NCBI RefSeq assembly: GCF_029690065.1
Contig: NZ_CP121463.1
Location: 3,100,001 to 3,164,000 of the forward strand
Source of the DNA: Arthrobacter sp. Y-9
GTDB taxonomy: Bacteria > Actinomycetota > Actinomycetes > Actinomycetales > Micrococcaceae
Direction of reading: 5' to 3'
Length of the DNA stretch: 64,000 nucleotides
The notes beneath the pieces are model-generated. The model saw only the letters and a program-made list of their open reading frames with translations. It did no database searches and was not told the DNA's origin. Numbering within the stretch: the stretch's first letter is position 1; each line of letters starts with the position of its first letter. Shown in pieces: positions 6,626 through 15,297 of this stretch. Both the position numbers and the translations under genes were made by a program.

Positions 6626-8442
6626 TCTGCTGGGCGCAGGACGAAAGTCATGAAGTACGGGACTCTCGTGGTTTTTGCCCAAATCTCGGGAAATTCGTGT
6701 TCCGCAGAAGCAGGCGGCCGGGGCTCCGTAATACTGACAATGTTGAATCCATGCCTAAGGAACGCGGTGGCATAATTTTCGATCGTCCGATGATATGTCC
6801 GGATGGAACGCAAGGCCATCTCTCCATTGGCGTTCTCTCGATGCTTGGTAATCGGCCCCTCGTTGAAGTACTCCTTGAGTCGGACCTCTTTGTATTCCCA
6901 GTGGTCTTTACTACCTGTTCGTATCCAGGAAGCGCCGTCTTTGATGGGGTGGGGCACTGTGATTATGGCGCGACCGGTGTTGACCGTAAGAGATCGCAAA
7001 CGTTCGACCGTTGCATCAAACTGCTCTGGTCCCACGTGGTCGAGAACGTTGGAGCACATGACCAGATCAAAGGTCGAGTTCCCCACGAGCGCGTCGAGTT
7101 CCGCACCGGCAGTGACGCGCAGTTCAGGCTGACTCTCGATGCGCGACCGAACAATGTCGATCATCCCCGCGGACGGATCAAATGCTGTGACGGTCAGCCC
7201 GCGCTGGGCGAGCGCAATTGCCTGCTCGCCCGACCCGCATCCGAAGTCGAGAGCGGTGAGGGGGCCGTCACTCAGCGCCAGTCCGAGCAAGAAGCTGTCG
7301 AGAACGACTGCGTTGATCGAGTCCTCCGAGCGGGACGCTTCATAAAGGTCTTCAAGCGATGTTCGTTCCACCGCAGATCGCCACTCTTCGCGCGGCTGAG
7401 TCATCCCGCATTCAGGACAGTCCTCAAGTTTTACGAACGACTCGGTCGTTAGGCTATAGGACTGGGAGTCAAGCAGAAGCCGATTTCCAGTGGAACTGAC
7501 GACGGCTCCCGTAACCAACCGAATTACCTCGTTAGCAGCCAGAGCAGCCACCAGGAGATTCAGAGGTCCATAGCTCGCAGCCTGATGCCCCAGATTGAGA
7601 TTTCGCCCTTGACGTGCCGCCGATCGCTCGTCATTCGCCGGCTCGCCCTGCATCAGCATGCACGTGAAGCAGGCGCTGAGGCCCGGCAAGACGGTAGGAC
7701 CGACCGCGCCGAATGCTTCAATGTAGCCTGCCGAAAGGTAAGCAAACCCGTGCTTGCGCGAGCCTTCATCAGCCCAGCGATGAAGTTCATCGGGGCTGTC
7801 TGCCGACACCACCACGACGTCATAATCAGCGAGCTGCTCGTGAAAAAGTTCGCGGGTCGCCGGCGTCGCAATACTGCGAACCGTGACCTCAGAGTTCAGC
7901 ATCTGCAACCGTCGAGTGGCGGCATCGACCTTGAGTTCGCCTATGACGCTCTCGTCATAGAGAAACTGCCGCGTGAGATTGCTAAGTTCAATCTCATCGC
8001 CATCAGTGAGCAGAATCTCACCTACACCGGCAGTCGCCAACAACGTCGCGACATTGCTACCGATTCCGCCTACGCCGACGACGGCAACCTTGGCGGCACG
8101 TACTCGGTTTTGTGCCTCCTCGGCAGGCAACCCGAGCATGTCGAAGTAAAGCAGATGCCTGGCATATCGCGAACTGTCTGGGATTGGATCACCAACCACA
8201 CCCGCCTCTGAGAGTTGAGCGATCACCTCTCGCCAACCCTCGGCATCGACCTCAGCGCGCCCCGCCATCGCCTCGGCGACCGAATCCGTGTCAGTCGGTC
8301 TCGAGAGCAGCTCGATGAGGACTTCAAGTTCTCCTGGTGCATCTTCGATGTCAATGGCTCTTGGCGGGCCATTTCCAATGCTAAGCGTCGTACCCGAGCG
8401 ACGAACGGGAAGATATGGCTTAAGTTGGACAGGCCGGTTCAT
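6622..8442 (-). CDS. mccB: Bifunctional MccB: ThiF-type peptide nucleotidyltransferase fused to a methyltransferase-like domain
   Basis: The 606-residue protein has three parts. Residues 1-95 resemble the peptide-clamp region of MccB. Residues about 95-365 are a ThiF/E1 fold with VAVVGVGGIGSN (119-130), TDGDEIELSNLTRQF (146-160) and zinc Cys pairs CFTC (258-261) and CPEC (342-345). Residues about 380-606 are a class I SAM fold with LDFGCGSGEQA (398-408). In Bacillus amyloliquefaciens the same layout adds CMP to MccA and carboxymethylates the cytosine using carboxy-SAM from MccS. The ATG at 8442 overlaps the peptidase stop (TGATG) behind agaagga. Cytidylylation rather than adenylylation is inferred from the domain fusion. 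Confidence 0.9.
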   Translation of the reverse strand: MNRPVQLKPYLPVRRSGTTLSIGNGPPRAIDIEDAPGELEVLIELLSRPTDTDSVAEAMAGRAEVDAEGWREVIAQLSEAGVVGDPIPDSSRYARHLLYFDMLGLPAEEAQNRVRAAKVAVVGVGGIGSNVATLLATAGVGEILLTDGDEIELSNLTRQFLYDESVIGELKVDAATRRLQMLNSEVTVRSIATPATRELFHEQLADYDVVVVSADSPDELHRWADEGSRKHGFAYLSAGYIEAFGAVGPTVLPGLSACFTCMLMQGEPANDERSAARQGRNLNLGHQAASYGPLNLLVAALAANEVIRLVTGAVVSSTGNRLLLDSQSYSLTTESFVKLEDCPECGMTQPREEWRSAVERTSLEDLYEASRSEDSINAVVLDSFLLGLALSDGPLTALDFGCGSGEQAIALAQRGLTVTAFDPSAGMIDIVRSRIESQPELRVTAGAELDALVGNSTFDLVMCSNVLDHVGPEQFDATVERLRSLTVNTGRAIITVPHPIKDGASWIRTGSKDHWEYKEVRLKEYFNEGPITKHRENANGEMALRSIRTYHRTIENYATAFLRHGFNIVSITEPRPPASAEHEFPEIWAKTTRVPYFMTFVLRPAD

Positions 8443-9125
8443 CACATTCCTTCTCTGAATTGCTGATCTGTTCGTTGGTTGACGAGGTGTGCAGAGCGCC
8501 CCTCGTGGATGCTGAACATCTCGACCGCGTTCCCATCGACGTAACGGACGGCGACACCGTCGTCGAGTCCGAGCCCTGGTGGAAGTAACCCCCGATTGAT
8601 GAGACCGGAATAGATCTCTGCGCGGGCTTCCTCCGTGTCGTAGTGCGGACATAGGCTCCCGGCGAGCAGGCCCAGCCCGTCGTTCAGAGGGCCCAATCGT
8701 CCGAATGAGTCCGTCAGACAAGCTTCGAACCAGCAAGCTGCGCCAGCACTGATACCCGCGAGCACGGTTCCTCGCTCGTAAGTTTTCCGCAGAGCGGTGT
8801 CCACCTTGTGCAACCGCCAGACCTCAAGCATGTTGGCGGTGTTCCCTCCTCCCACGTAGATGATGTCCATCTGTGCAAGGAATTCCTCAATGTCTAACAC
8901 GTCGCGTCGAAAAAGCTCAAGGTGGGTCAAGTCGCAGTTGTAGGTCGACAATCCGTGATAAAAACGATCTATATAATTCCGAGAATCCCCACTTGCAGTA
9001 GGAATGAAACACACACGCGGCTTCTCAGCTTCAGACGAGTCTAGGAGATATTGGTCCAGTTCCGGATATTCGTTGTCCGAGAAACCCCCGCCAAGCAAGA
9101 CAATTGATCGCTTAGGAGGCTTCAC
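8442..9125 (-). CDS. S51-family peptidase (dipeptidase E-like), candidate immunity or processing enzyme
   Basis: The 227-residue protein is clearly peptidase E/cyanophycinase-like: IVLLGGGFSDNEY at the start, IIYVGGGNTANML (about 88-100), nucleophile elbow GISAGAAC with Ser126, and CPHYD with His161. The GTG start at 9125 has gaggagg 7 nt upstream. It overlaps the exporter gene by 14 nt and mccB by 1 nt. Known microcin C immunity peptidases are S66 (MccF). S51 enzymes prefer Asp-X peptides, so this one could cleave the toxic aspartyl-nucleotide warhead. Maturation of the precursor is the alternative. Confidence 0.8.
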   Translation of the reverse strand: MKPPKRSIVLLGGGFSDNEYPELDQYLLDSSEAEKPRVCFIPTASGDSRNYIDRFYHGLSTYNCDLTHLELFRRDVLDIEEFLAQMDIIYVGGGNTANMLEVWRLHKVDTALRKTYERGTVLAGISAGAACWFEACLTDSFGRLGPLNDGLGLLAGSLCPHYDTEEARAEIYSGLINRGLLPPGLGLDDGVAVRYVDGNAVEMFSIHEGRSAHLVNQRTDQQFREGM

Positions 9126-10365
9126 TGTTGACCTCCTCTACAGAGTATTCAGGCGCCCGAAGCTCCGCGGCTTTTGGGAGCAATAGCAATAGAACAACCA
9201 CGATGCTGGCGAACAGTATCGTCGCGGTGACGACAAATGTCACCGCCGTCCCAAGAAGGACAGCAATGAACCCCGCGAGAAGGTATCCAAACGGTCGGAG
9301 ACTTGCGCCGCTCAGTCCTGCGACCGACGCCACGCGTCCAAGCCGATCTTCAGGCGTGGTCGCTTGCAGATATGTGTCCCAGATTGTGTCACTCAGCGCG
9401 AAAGCCGCGCCCGCGAGGAGGGCACCGATTGCTTGAAGCACAAGCGGAGCACCGAAGGCCATCGCAAACAACGCAGGTATCGTCAGAATAAGGACGAACT
9501 GCATTGCGATCATGGGCGTTCGAGGGCGGAAATGAAGCGCGATCAGCCCCCCGAGTAGGGACCCACCTCCGAACGCCGTCACCATGATTCCCCACGATTG
9601 AGCTCCACCGCCGCTTGCCAGCGTGAGAGCAGGGCCAAGTGTGAAGAACACTGCGAAGCCTGCTTGGAACAACAACGACTGCACGATCGTGGACGACAGC
9701 CACCGTGATCTAAGAACGTAGGAGATGCCTTCGCCCGCCTCTCTAACGAAGTTTCTCGGCGCATCAGTCCGCCGCACATTGGTGACGGACCAAAGCTTCG
9801 AGAGAATAGCCGCCGAGATCAAGAACGTGGCCGCGTCTACGAGAATCAGTACTCCTGGGTTCACCAGAAGCATCAGGCCGCCTGCCAGCACTGGCCCCAC
9901 TAGGCCGGCGGTGCTTCCCACGATCGAGATCAAGCTGTTGGCCGACTGGAGATCGGACTTGGGAACTGTCTGAGGGATTAGTCCCGCAATCGCGGGCCGA
10001 AACATCGCAGTGGCTGAGCCCAGCATCGCTTGGAAGAGCACGACGAGCCAGATGTTGTAGTGCCCCGTGAGCAGGACGAGTCCAAGACTCGCTTGCGCTA
10101 CCAACGCGACCAGATCGGCCGAGATCATCAGCTTCGCCCGCGAGAAGCGGTCCGCCCATACCCCGCCGATCAATAACAGCAATACCGGCGGGAATGTCCG
10201 CGCCATAAGCGCTAACCCAAGATCCGAAGGCGATCCGGATACCGCAAGCACCGCGAACGCTACGGCGATCAGCGAAAACTCAGACCCCAGTTTACTTAGA
10301 GCCTCAGACGTCACCACGGACCTAAAGTACGGGTGACGCATTGGAGCGAGAGTCGCGCGGCGCAT
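9112..10365 (-). CDS. MFS efflux transporter, probable exporter of the microcin C-like product
   Basis: About 417 residues with 12 predicted membrane segments of the MFS drug-efflux type. Signatures are GSEFSLIAVAFAVLAVSGSP, the motif-A loop IGGVWADRFSRAKLM, MFRPAIAGLIP, and DTYLQATTPEDRLGRVASVA in the C-half. ATG at 10365 is chosen (an in-frame TTG lies at 10371 and another ATG at 10341). It is the first gene of the minus-strand mcc operon. MccC of E. coli, also an MFS pump, exports the antibiotic and contributes to self-immunity, and the same role is inferred here. Confidence 0.85.
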   Translation of the reverse strand: MRRATLAPMRHPYFRSVVTSEALSKLGSEFSLIAVAFAVLAVSGSPSDLGLALMARTFPPVLLLLIGGVWADRFSRAKLMISADLVALVAQASLGLVLLTGHYNIWLVVLFQAMLGSATAMFRPAIAGLIPQTVPKSDLQSANSLISIVGSTAGLVGPVLAGGLMLLVNPGVLILVDAATFLISAAILSKLWSVTNVRRTDAPRNFVREAGEGISYVLRSRWLSSTIVQSLLFQAGFAVFFTLGPALTLASGGGAQSWGIMVTAFGGGSLLGGLIALHFRPRTPMIAMQFVLILTIPALFAMAFGAPLVLQAIGALLAGAAFALSDTIWDTYLQATTPEDRLGRVASVAGLSGASLRPFGYLLAGFIAVLLGTAVTFVVTATILFASIVVVLLLLLPKAAELRAPEYSVEEVNSEAS

Positions 10366-12164
10366 GATCAAATGCCTGAACCTAGTCTTGCTCGCCGGAG
10401 TAGATCGACTTTACCCGACGGCATGCTGTCCGTGCCGTCAGCCCACTGGGTGCCACAAATACGCAATGCACCTGCCTTCCTACTCAGCGCGTGTCATTGC
10501 GCATCTCAGCCACTCTCCGGCCACATTCGCTCGCCGCTTCGAGGTTCCCTGATCAACAAGCTGGTGTGAGGCTAACACGAGACGGAATAGGATTGTCAAT
10601 CGTCAAGACTGCAGGTGTCAATGCAGCCATGAGCCTTGTTTTCTCCTAGTGAATCACTGTCGTCGATGCTGCCTGCCGTCGAAGGACCATGGACCGAAGT
10701 GGTGAGCTGCGGCGTGGAGAATGGTGTAACTGCAGAAGCCCTCCGACTCGATCGGGAACACCCTGCTAGTCCTGACCGATACCGTGTTGAAGGCGGAAGC
10801 TGAAATCTTCGAAGGCTCCCCTGAGGCGCCAGCACCGTCCACAGTCCTCACTGCGGCCAATACCGGCGTCGCCCATTCCGGGCCCGCATATGGGTCAGGG
10901 ACCGTGACGCTTATTGCCGCCATGCACTGGAGTACGCATCGCACGGGCCTGAATGGTTCTAGCGGGTTGCACTCGGCGCCGAAGCTGGGTGGTTTCTTCT
11001 TGGATTTCTGCTCTTCCCCCCTCCTCACAGGGCTCACTAGCTCGCTACGTCGTCAAATCTCGAGAACCCGGCCTTGGTGGCAACCCCACATAAGCCAGCC
11101 CCGGAGGAAAATGCTCCTCTGGGCCGGGATCCCCGTCGGCATGTACCGGCTCGGGGTAGACAACACCTGTCCCGCTGAAACTGCTCTGACGGGTGCAATT
11201 TGCCTGGGCGGATCGTGCCGTTTGGACGAGTAACCTCGACAACGACCACTCGCGGTCGCCAAGAGGAGAGGTCGATCCCGCCAAGCATACGATAATGCTC
11301 GTAACGTTCTTCAACAACTTGGAGGAACTCGAGGGGCAGATGAAGTTGCAGACATACCGCCAAGCGCACACCCAAGCCCTTCTTCCGGATCTGGAGTTCA
11401 CAAAGGCCACGGCCCAAGGTTCGATGGGTTTCAGCCCCGCCCGGTACAGTTGATGCCCACCCCCGGTTGTTGACTATTTCGAGAAGCACTGTCATTCCCC
11501 CGGCACTTCCCACCCAGGCATGGATACTGGTGTCCTAAGGCCTGTCCGGCAGGAACACGTTATACATGACTTTCTGGCTTGATATCACGGTGACCGGCGT
11601 CAACGACGGGCGGTTGCTGCGTGATTCCCTGGGTGGATCGGCCGGGGCGCTTGAAGCGCTCAGCGGGGTTTCCGCCCACCGGACGGTAGAGGCACGGCGT
11701 GCGGAGTCAGCTGTGAACGGGCATGCCGCCCGACGCGCCACCCGAGGCCCAGGCCGTCGGGGACATCGACATCATCGAAGCACTCGACTGCTACGGTGCC
11801 TCACAAGTCGAAGCTGAGAACGGCTGCGTCCTCGTCGAAGGGGCTACCCTCTCCACGGAGACGTCGTCTAGCGGTGGAGGAACTTCTGGACCAGCTTTGC
11901 TGGTCGTCGGTGACAAGCAGGAGGCGTTCGGTGTCCATCGGGTCGGCCAGAAGATCGTGCGGCGCGCCGCGTCTCACGAGAGGCGGCTTCGAGTCCGCGA
12001 AGGCGTGTCGCACTACGACATCGACCTCCAGTCCCACGGTGGGATAAGCGCCGCAGGCACCGATCCCGTTTTTCACGCGGTATCTGTGACGGGCGCAGGG
12101 GCGTCCCCGGATCGTTATCCGGTGACGCGAACCTAGGTGCGAATGGCCATCTCCAGGACAGGCT
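10366..12164. other. Degenerate 1.8-kb right flank of the island; mcc promoter region
   Basis: No intact gene can be supported. Frames on both strands are short, mixed and lack ribosome sites. A 230-nt stretch before the exporter (to about 10610) must hold the mcc promoter. On the minus strand TTGACA/TTGACG boxes occur near 10590-10615, but no convincing -10 box fits, so no promoter is assigned. A fragment resembling an FkbM methyltransferase lies at 11214-11411. The rest (10620-11200 and 11500-12130) reads as decayed coding DNA of unknown origin. Confidence 0.5.
11214..11411 (-). pseudogene. Fragment resembling an FkbM-family methyltransferase
   Basis: One minus-strand frame contains LEFLQVVEERYEHYRMLGG followed by IDLSSWRPRVVVVEVTRPNG. 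This matches the FkbM C-terminal pattern of an Asp/Glu-rich strand, then LxGxDLxxWRPxVVVVEAT. The expected SAM-binding N-terminal half and the final aromatic segment are missing or out of frame, so this is a decayed remnant. Confidence 0.4.
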
Positions 12165-12896
12165 TCACGCTTCGACGGTCCCGCCCGGCTGGGCATCCGG
12201 CTGCGCGTCCGGCTCCCGGTGCTGGTGCAGATGCACCCGCGAGCCCGCCAGCCGCGTGGACAGCGCCGCGGCGGCCACGAACACGAAGGCCGCCACCGCG
12301 ATCACCACGCTCATGACCGCCACCTGCCCGTACCCGGAGATGCGCGGATCGAGGAAGGGATAGGGGTACCAGTCGACGAGCGGGCCCCGGACCAGGCTGT
12401 ACGCCAGGTACAGCGCGGGGTAGGCGAGCCAGATGAGCGCCGCGCGCAGGCCGATCCGCGGGGACGGCAGATCGACCAGCCAGTCGATGACCGTGATGGT
12501 CGGGATCGTGTAGTGCAGCACCACGTTGACCCAAGGCAGTGACGTGTCGACGTCGATGTCGGACAGCAGGAGGCTGTAGACCACGCCCGTGATCGAGATG
12601 TAGACGGTGGCGGCGCCCCGGAGATAGTCCAGCGAGCGGGCGCCCCTCCCGCGCCACGCGGCGACGGCGGCGATCGTCAGCACCACCACCACGATCACAT
12701 TCGACTGGATGGTGAAGTAACTGAAGAAGTTGCTGACCTTCCCGGGCGGCGTGCGCAGCAGCAGGGCGACCAGTTGCGTCACGATGGCGGCCAGCCCCAG
12801 GAGCGCGAAGAACGCACGGAACAGCGCCAGTCCGCGGTTGACGGGGGCGGCCCGGTGGGCGGCGTCGTTGCTGTTCACCCTGCGATTCGTGTCCAC
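12165..12896 (-). CDS. Pr6Pr-family integral membrane protein
   Basis: The 243-residue protein has six or seven hydrophobic segments. The family pattern includes KVSNFFSYFTIQSNVIVVVV (about 52-71), ITGVVYSLLLSDI, VNVVLHYTIPTITVIDWLVD, SPRIGLRAALIWLAYPALYL and GPLVDWYPYPFLDP. This is the actinobacterial Pr6Pr group, of unknown biochemical role and located in the cytoplasmic membrane. The C-terminal tail is hydrophilic (HLHQHREPDAQPDAQPGG). It marks the return to high-G+C backbone DNA right of the island. Confidence 0.85.
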   Translation of the reverse strand: MDTNRRVNSNDAAHRAAPVNRGLALFRAFFALLGLAAIVTQLVALLLRTPPGKVSNFFSYFTIQSNVIVVVVLTIAAVAAWRGRGARSLDYLRGAATVYISITGVVYSLLLSDIDVDTSLPWVNVVLHYTIPTITVIDWLVDLPSPRIGLRAALIWLAYPALYLAYSLVRGPLVDWYPYPFLDPRISGYGQVAVMSVVIAVAAFVFVAAAALSTRLAGSRVHLHQHREPDAQPDAQPGGTVEA

Positions 12897-13005
12897 ACTG
12901 CGAGTCTAGGTCCGCCCGGCCGGAACGGCGAGGGTTCCGGCGTCCTCAGACTCTCTCTGAGCGTGAGTGGCGAGGCGCGCTCAGCCGCTCCCCTCCCCGG
13001 ACACG

Positions 13006-13048
13006 ACGACGGCGGCGCCCCCTCGGCGTGAGGGGGCGCCGCCGTCGT
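13006..13048 (-). terminator. Terminator-like hairpin after the sugar porter gene
   Basis: Perfect 18-bp arms (13006-13023, 13031-13048) around cggcgtg, 35 nt beyond the sugar-porter stop. The stem is very G+C-rich with no T tract, a common form in actinobacteria. Confidence 0.75.
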
Positions 13049-13082
13049 GGTGCGGACAGTCGTGCGGGCTGAGGGGCGAGGG

Positions 13083-14468
13083 CTAGCGCTTCGCTTCCCA
13101 GCGGCCGCCGTTCTCCCAGAAGATGCGGATGTCCTCGAGGTTCTTGCCCTTGGTCTCCGGGGCGAACTTGTAGACGAAGCCGAACGCCGCGAGCGCCAGG
13201 AGGCCGAAGACCAGGAACGTCCCGACGCCGCCGAGGCCGCTGAGCATCGGCAGGAAGAGGAAGCCGACGATCACGTTGGCGACGAGGTCGCTCGTGAGCA
13301 TGACCGAGGAGCCCAGGGAGCGGAGTCGGGCCGGGAAGCTCTCGCCGGCGTAGACCCACACCAGGGCGCCGAAGCCGAACGTGAACCCGACCGTGAAGAG
13401 CAGGACCCCGATGAAGCCCAGGGCCGTGAGGATGCCGCCGAAGCTGCTGCCGCCCGCGATGAAGACGCCCACCAGGAGGACGTTCGCCGCGATCATCATG
13501 GCGATGCCGCCGAGCAGGATCGGACGGCGTCCGACGCGGTCCACGAGGGAGAGCGAGATGAAGACGGCCACCAGGGCGACGGCCTGGACGAGCGCGGGCA
13601 GGCCCAGGATGGCGGCGTTGCCCTCGAAGCCCATGGACTTGAAGAGGATGGGGCTGTAGTAGACGATCGCGTTGATGCCGGTGATCTGGATGAAGAAGCC
13701 GAGGACGACCACGAAGATGGTGGCGCGGAGGTAGGGCCTGCGGAGCATCTCCTTGAGGGCGCCGCCCTTCTCCTCGCTCAGTGCGGCCTGCATGTCGGCG
13801 ATCTCGCGGTCGATGTCCGCGTCGGGTTCGATGTTGGCGAGGGTGGCGCGGGCCTCGGCGATCCGGCCCTTCATGACGTACCAGCGGGACGTGTCCGGGA
13901 TGCGGATCACGAGGAAGAAGACGAGCAGGGAGGGGATGGCTGCGAGGCCGAGCATCCAGCGCCAGGCGCCGGCGTCGGACAGTGCCCAGGCCACGAGGTA
14001 CCCGAGAATGATGCCGAACACCGTGGCCACCTGATACGCCACGAGCATGGCGCCGCGGATTTTCGCCGGCGAACTTTCCGCCACGAACACCGGGACCACC
14101 ACGATGGAGACACCGACGGTCAGGCCGAGGAACAGACGGGCCGCCACGAGGACCTCGAGGTTCGGGGTCAGGCCGCTGAGCAGGGCGAAGACCGCGTAAC
14201 CCGCGGCCACCAGGACCATGGAGAGCTTGCGCCCGAGCTTGTTGGCGAGCACGCCGCCGAGCAGGGCGCCCACCACCTCACCGATGACGACCGTGGTGGT
14301 CACCAGGCCCAGGCCGGCGTCGTCGAGCCGGAACTCGTCCTTGAGGAAGAGCAGCGCGCCGCCGATGTTGGAGGAGTCGTAGCCGTAAATGATGCCGACC
14401 GCGGCGGCGGTAATGCCTGCCAGGAGCCCCGCACGGGGCGTGCTCCTGATGTCCTGGATAAGCGACAC
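13083..14468 (-). CDS. Sugar porter family MFS transporter
   Basis: The 461-residue protein has 12 membrane segments and all sugar-porter marks: GYDSSNIGGALLFL in TM1, NKLGRKLSMVLVAAG (loop 2-3), VPVFVAESSPAKIRGAMLV, IRIPDTSRWYVMKGR (PESPR-like), NAIVYYSPILFKSMGF, RVGRRPILLGG and PETKGKNLEDI at the end. It likely imports a hexose, pentose or inositol by proton symport. The GTG start at 14468 has aggag 6 nt upstream. It is a single-gene unit ending at a strong hairpin. The substrate cannot be told from the sequence. Confidence 0.93.
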   Translation of the reverse strand: MSLIQDIRSTPRAGLLAGITAAAVGIIYGYDSSNIGGALLFLKDEFRLDDAGLGLVTTTVVIGEVVGALLGGVLANKLGRKLSMVLVAAGYAVFALLSGLTPNLEVLVAARLFLGLTVGVSIVVVPVFVAESSPAKIRGAMLVAYQVATVFGIILGYLVAWALSDAGAWRWMLGLAAIPSLLVFFLVIRIPDTSRWYVMKGRIAEARATLANIEPDADIDREIADMQAALSEEKGGALKEMLRRPYLRATIFVVVLGFFIQITGINAIVYYSPILFKSMGFEGNAAILGLPALVQAVALVAVFISLSLVDRVGRRPILLGGIAMMIAANVLLVGVFIAGGSSFGGILTALGFIGVLLFTVGFTFGFGALVWVYAGESFPARLRSLGSSVMLTSDLVANVIVGFLFLPMLSGLGGVGTFLVFGLLALAAFGFVYKFAPETKGKNLEDIRIFWENGGRWEAKR

Positions 14469-14574
14469 TGCATCTCCTGAAGGTTGGGGACCGATCCGGC
14501 CCTTGCAGTCCTCGCGGCCGGGGCCGGGCGGGGACCAGAGGAATTCTGTTGCCCTCAGTCTACGCAGAGTGTGA

Positions 14575-14638
14575 TTGATCTCGCACTATTGAAGGCGATA
14601 TTGATCACAAAAAATCATCATTGTGTGGTTTTGATCAC
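14575..14638. promoter_or_regulatory. Repeated TTGATCAC boxes in the A+T-rich spacer before the sugar porter
   Basis: TTGATCAC occurs at 14601-14608 and 14631-14638, and TTGATCTC at 14575-14582, within an unusually A+T-rich stretch between the divergent sugar porter and DCC genes. Spacings are 26 and 30 nt. They look like binding boxes of a regulator of the porter. The regulator is not identified. Confidence 0.45.
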
Positions 14639-14752
14639 TTCGAGGGGCGGGCGGAATCACAGACTCACACTTCCGCAAGCGGAGTTACGATGAGAGCAGG
14701 CCACGCGCCCGGATCACCGGAGCCGCGGGCCGCAAGGACGACGGGGGTTCTC

Positions 14753-15157
14753 ATGGACGCGGTGTTCGACGGGCAATGCGGGTTCTGCACCCGAGCCGTG
14801 GGCTGGGTGCGCCGGCTGGACCGCCACCACCGGATCGCCTTCCACCCGTTCCAGGATCCTCTCACGCTGGACGCCTTCCGCCTGAGCCACGAGGAGGCCC
14901 GGTCCGCCGTCTGGGCCCTGACCGACGACGGCGGTCGCCACGCTGGCGCCCGCGCCATCGCCGCGATCCTCGACACCGCCGTGGGAGGCCGCTTCTTCGC
15001 CACCTTCTACCGGATCCCCGGCATCGGACGCCTCCAGGAGGCCGTATACGGCTGGGTCGCCGCCCACCGCTACCGGCTGCCGGGCGCCACTCCCTGGTGC
15101 ACGGAACACCCCCAGGACTGCTCCGCCGCCGTGCCGGGAGCCGGCTGCGCGCTCTGA
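14753..15157 (+). CDS. DCC-family thiol-disulfide oxidoreductase-like protein (DUF393)
   Basis: The 134-residue protein opens with MDAVFDGQCGFCTRAVGWVR. The DxxCGxC motif defines the DCC family. RIAFHPFQ, RSAVWALTDDGGRHAGARAI and FFATFYRIPGIGRLQEAVYGW follow, as expected. The start at 14753 is chosen because it places the motif at the N-terminus as in relatives. An in-frame ATG at 14690 would add 21 residues. The exact substrate is unknown. Confidence 0.85.
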   Translation: MDAVFDGQCGFCTRAVGWVRRLDRHHRIAFHPFQDPLTLDAFRLSHEEARSAVWALTDDGGRHAGARAIAAILDTAVGGRFFATFYRIPGIGRLQEAVYGWVAAHRYRLPGATPWCTEHPQDCSAAVPGAGCAL

Positions 15158-15238
15158 GGGACACTGCTCTGAGCCGGTCCGATTCGCGTTAAGCCGGCCC
15201 GACTCGCCTCAGTCGCGGGACTGACAGCCCACACACCG

Positions 15239-15282
15239 GAACGCCCCAGGGGCGCGGTTCACACCGCGCCCCTGGGGCGTTC
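15239..15282. terminator. Bidirectional terminator hairpin between convergent genes
   Basis: Perfect 20-bp arms (15239-15258, 15263-15282; gaacgccccaggggcgcggt and its complement) around tcac. It separates the DCC gene from the convergent MFS transporter gene. Confidence 0.85.
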
Positions 15283-15297
15283 TGCGAGCGAAGGGCC

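Noticed and set aside
8443-8736. 98-codon N-terminal extension of MccB
   Set aside because: It lies inside the peptidase gene and is Arg-rich shadow sequence; the ATG at 8442 has a ribosome site and matches the MccB start.
10784-11233. Possible plus-strand gene of 149 codons in the island flank
   Set aside because: No ribosome site, no recognisable domain and mixed composition; judged decayed DNA.
11566-12136. Possible transposase or integrase fragments
   Set aside because: Neither strand shows DDE or recombinase motifs; only short unrelated frames.
13006-13048. CRISPR-like or REP cluster
   Set aside because: A single hairpin after a stop codon, not a spaced repeat array; no CRISPR array was found in the window.
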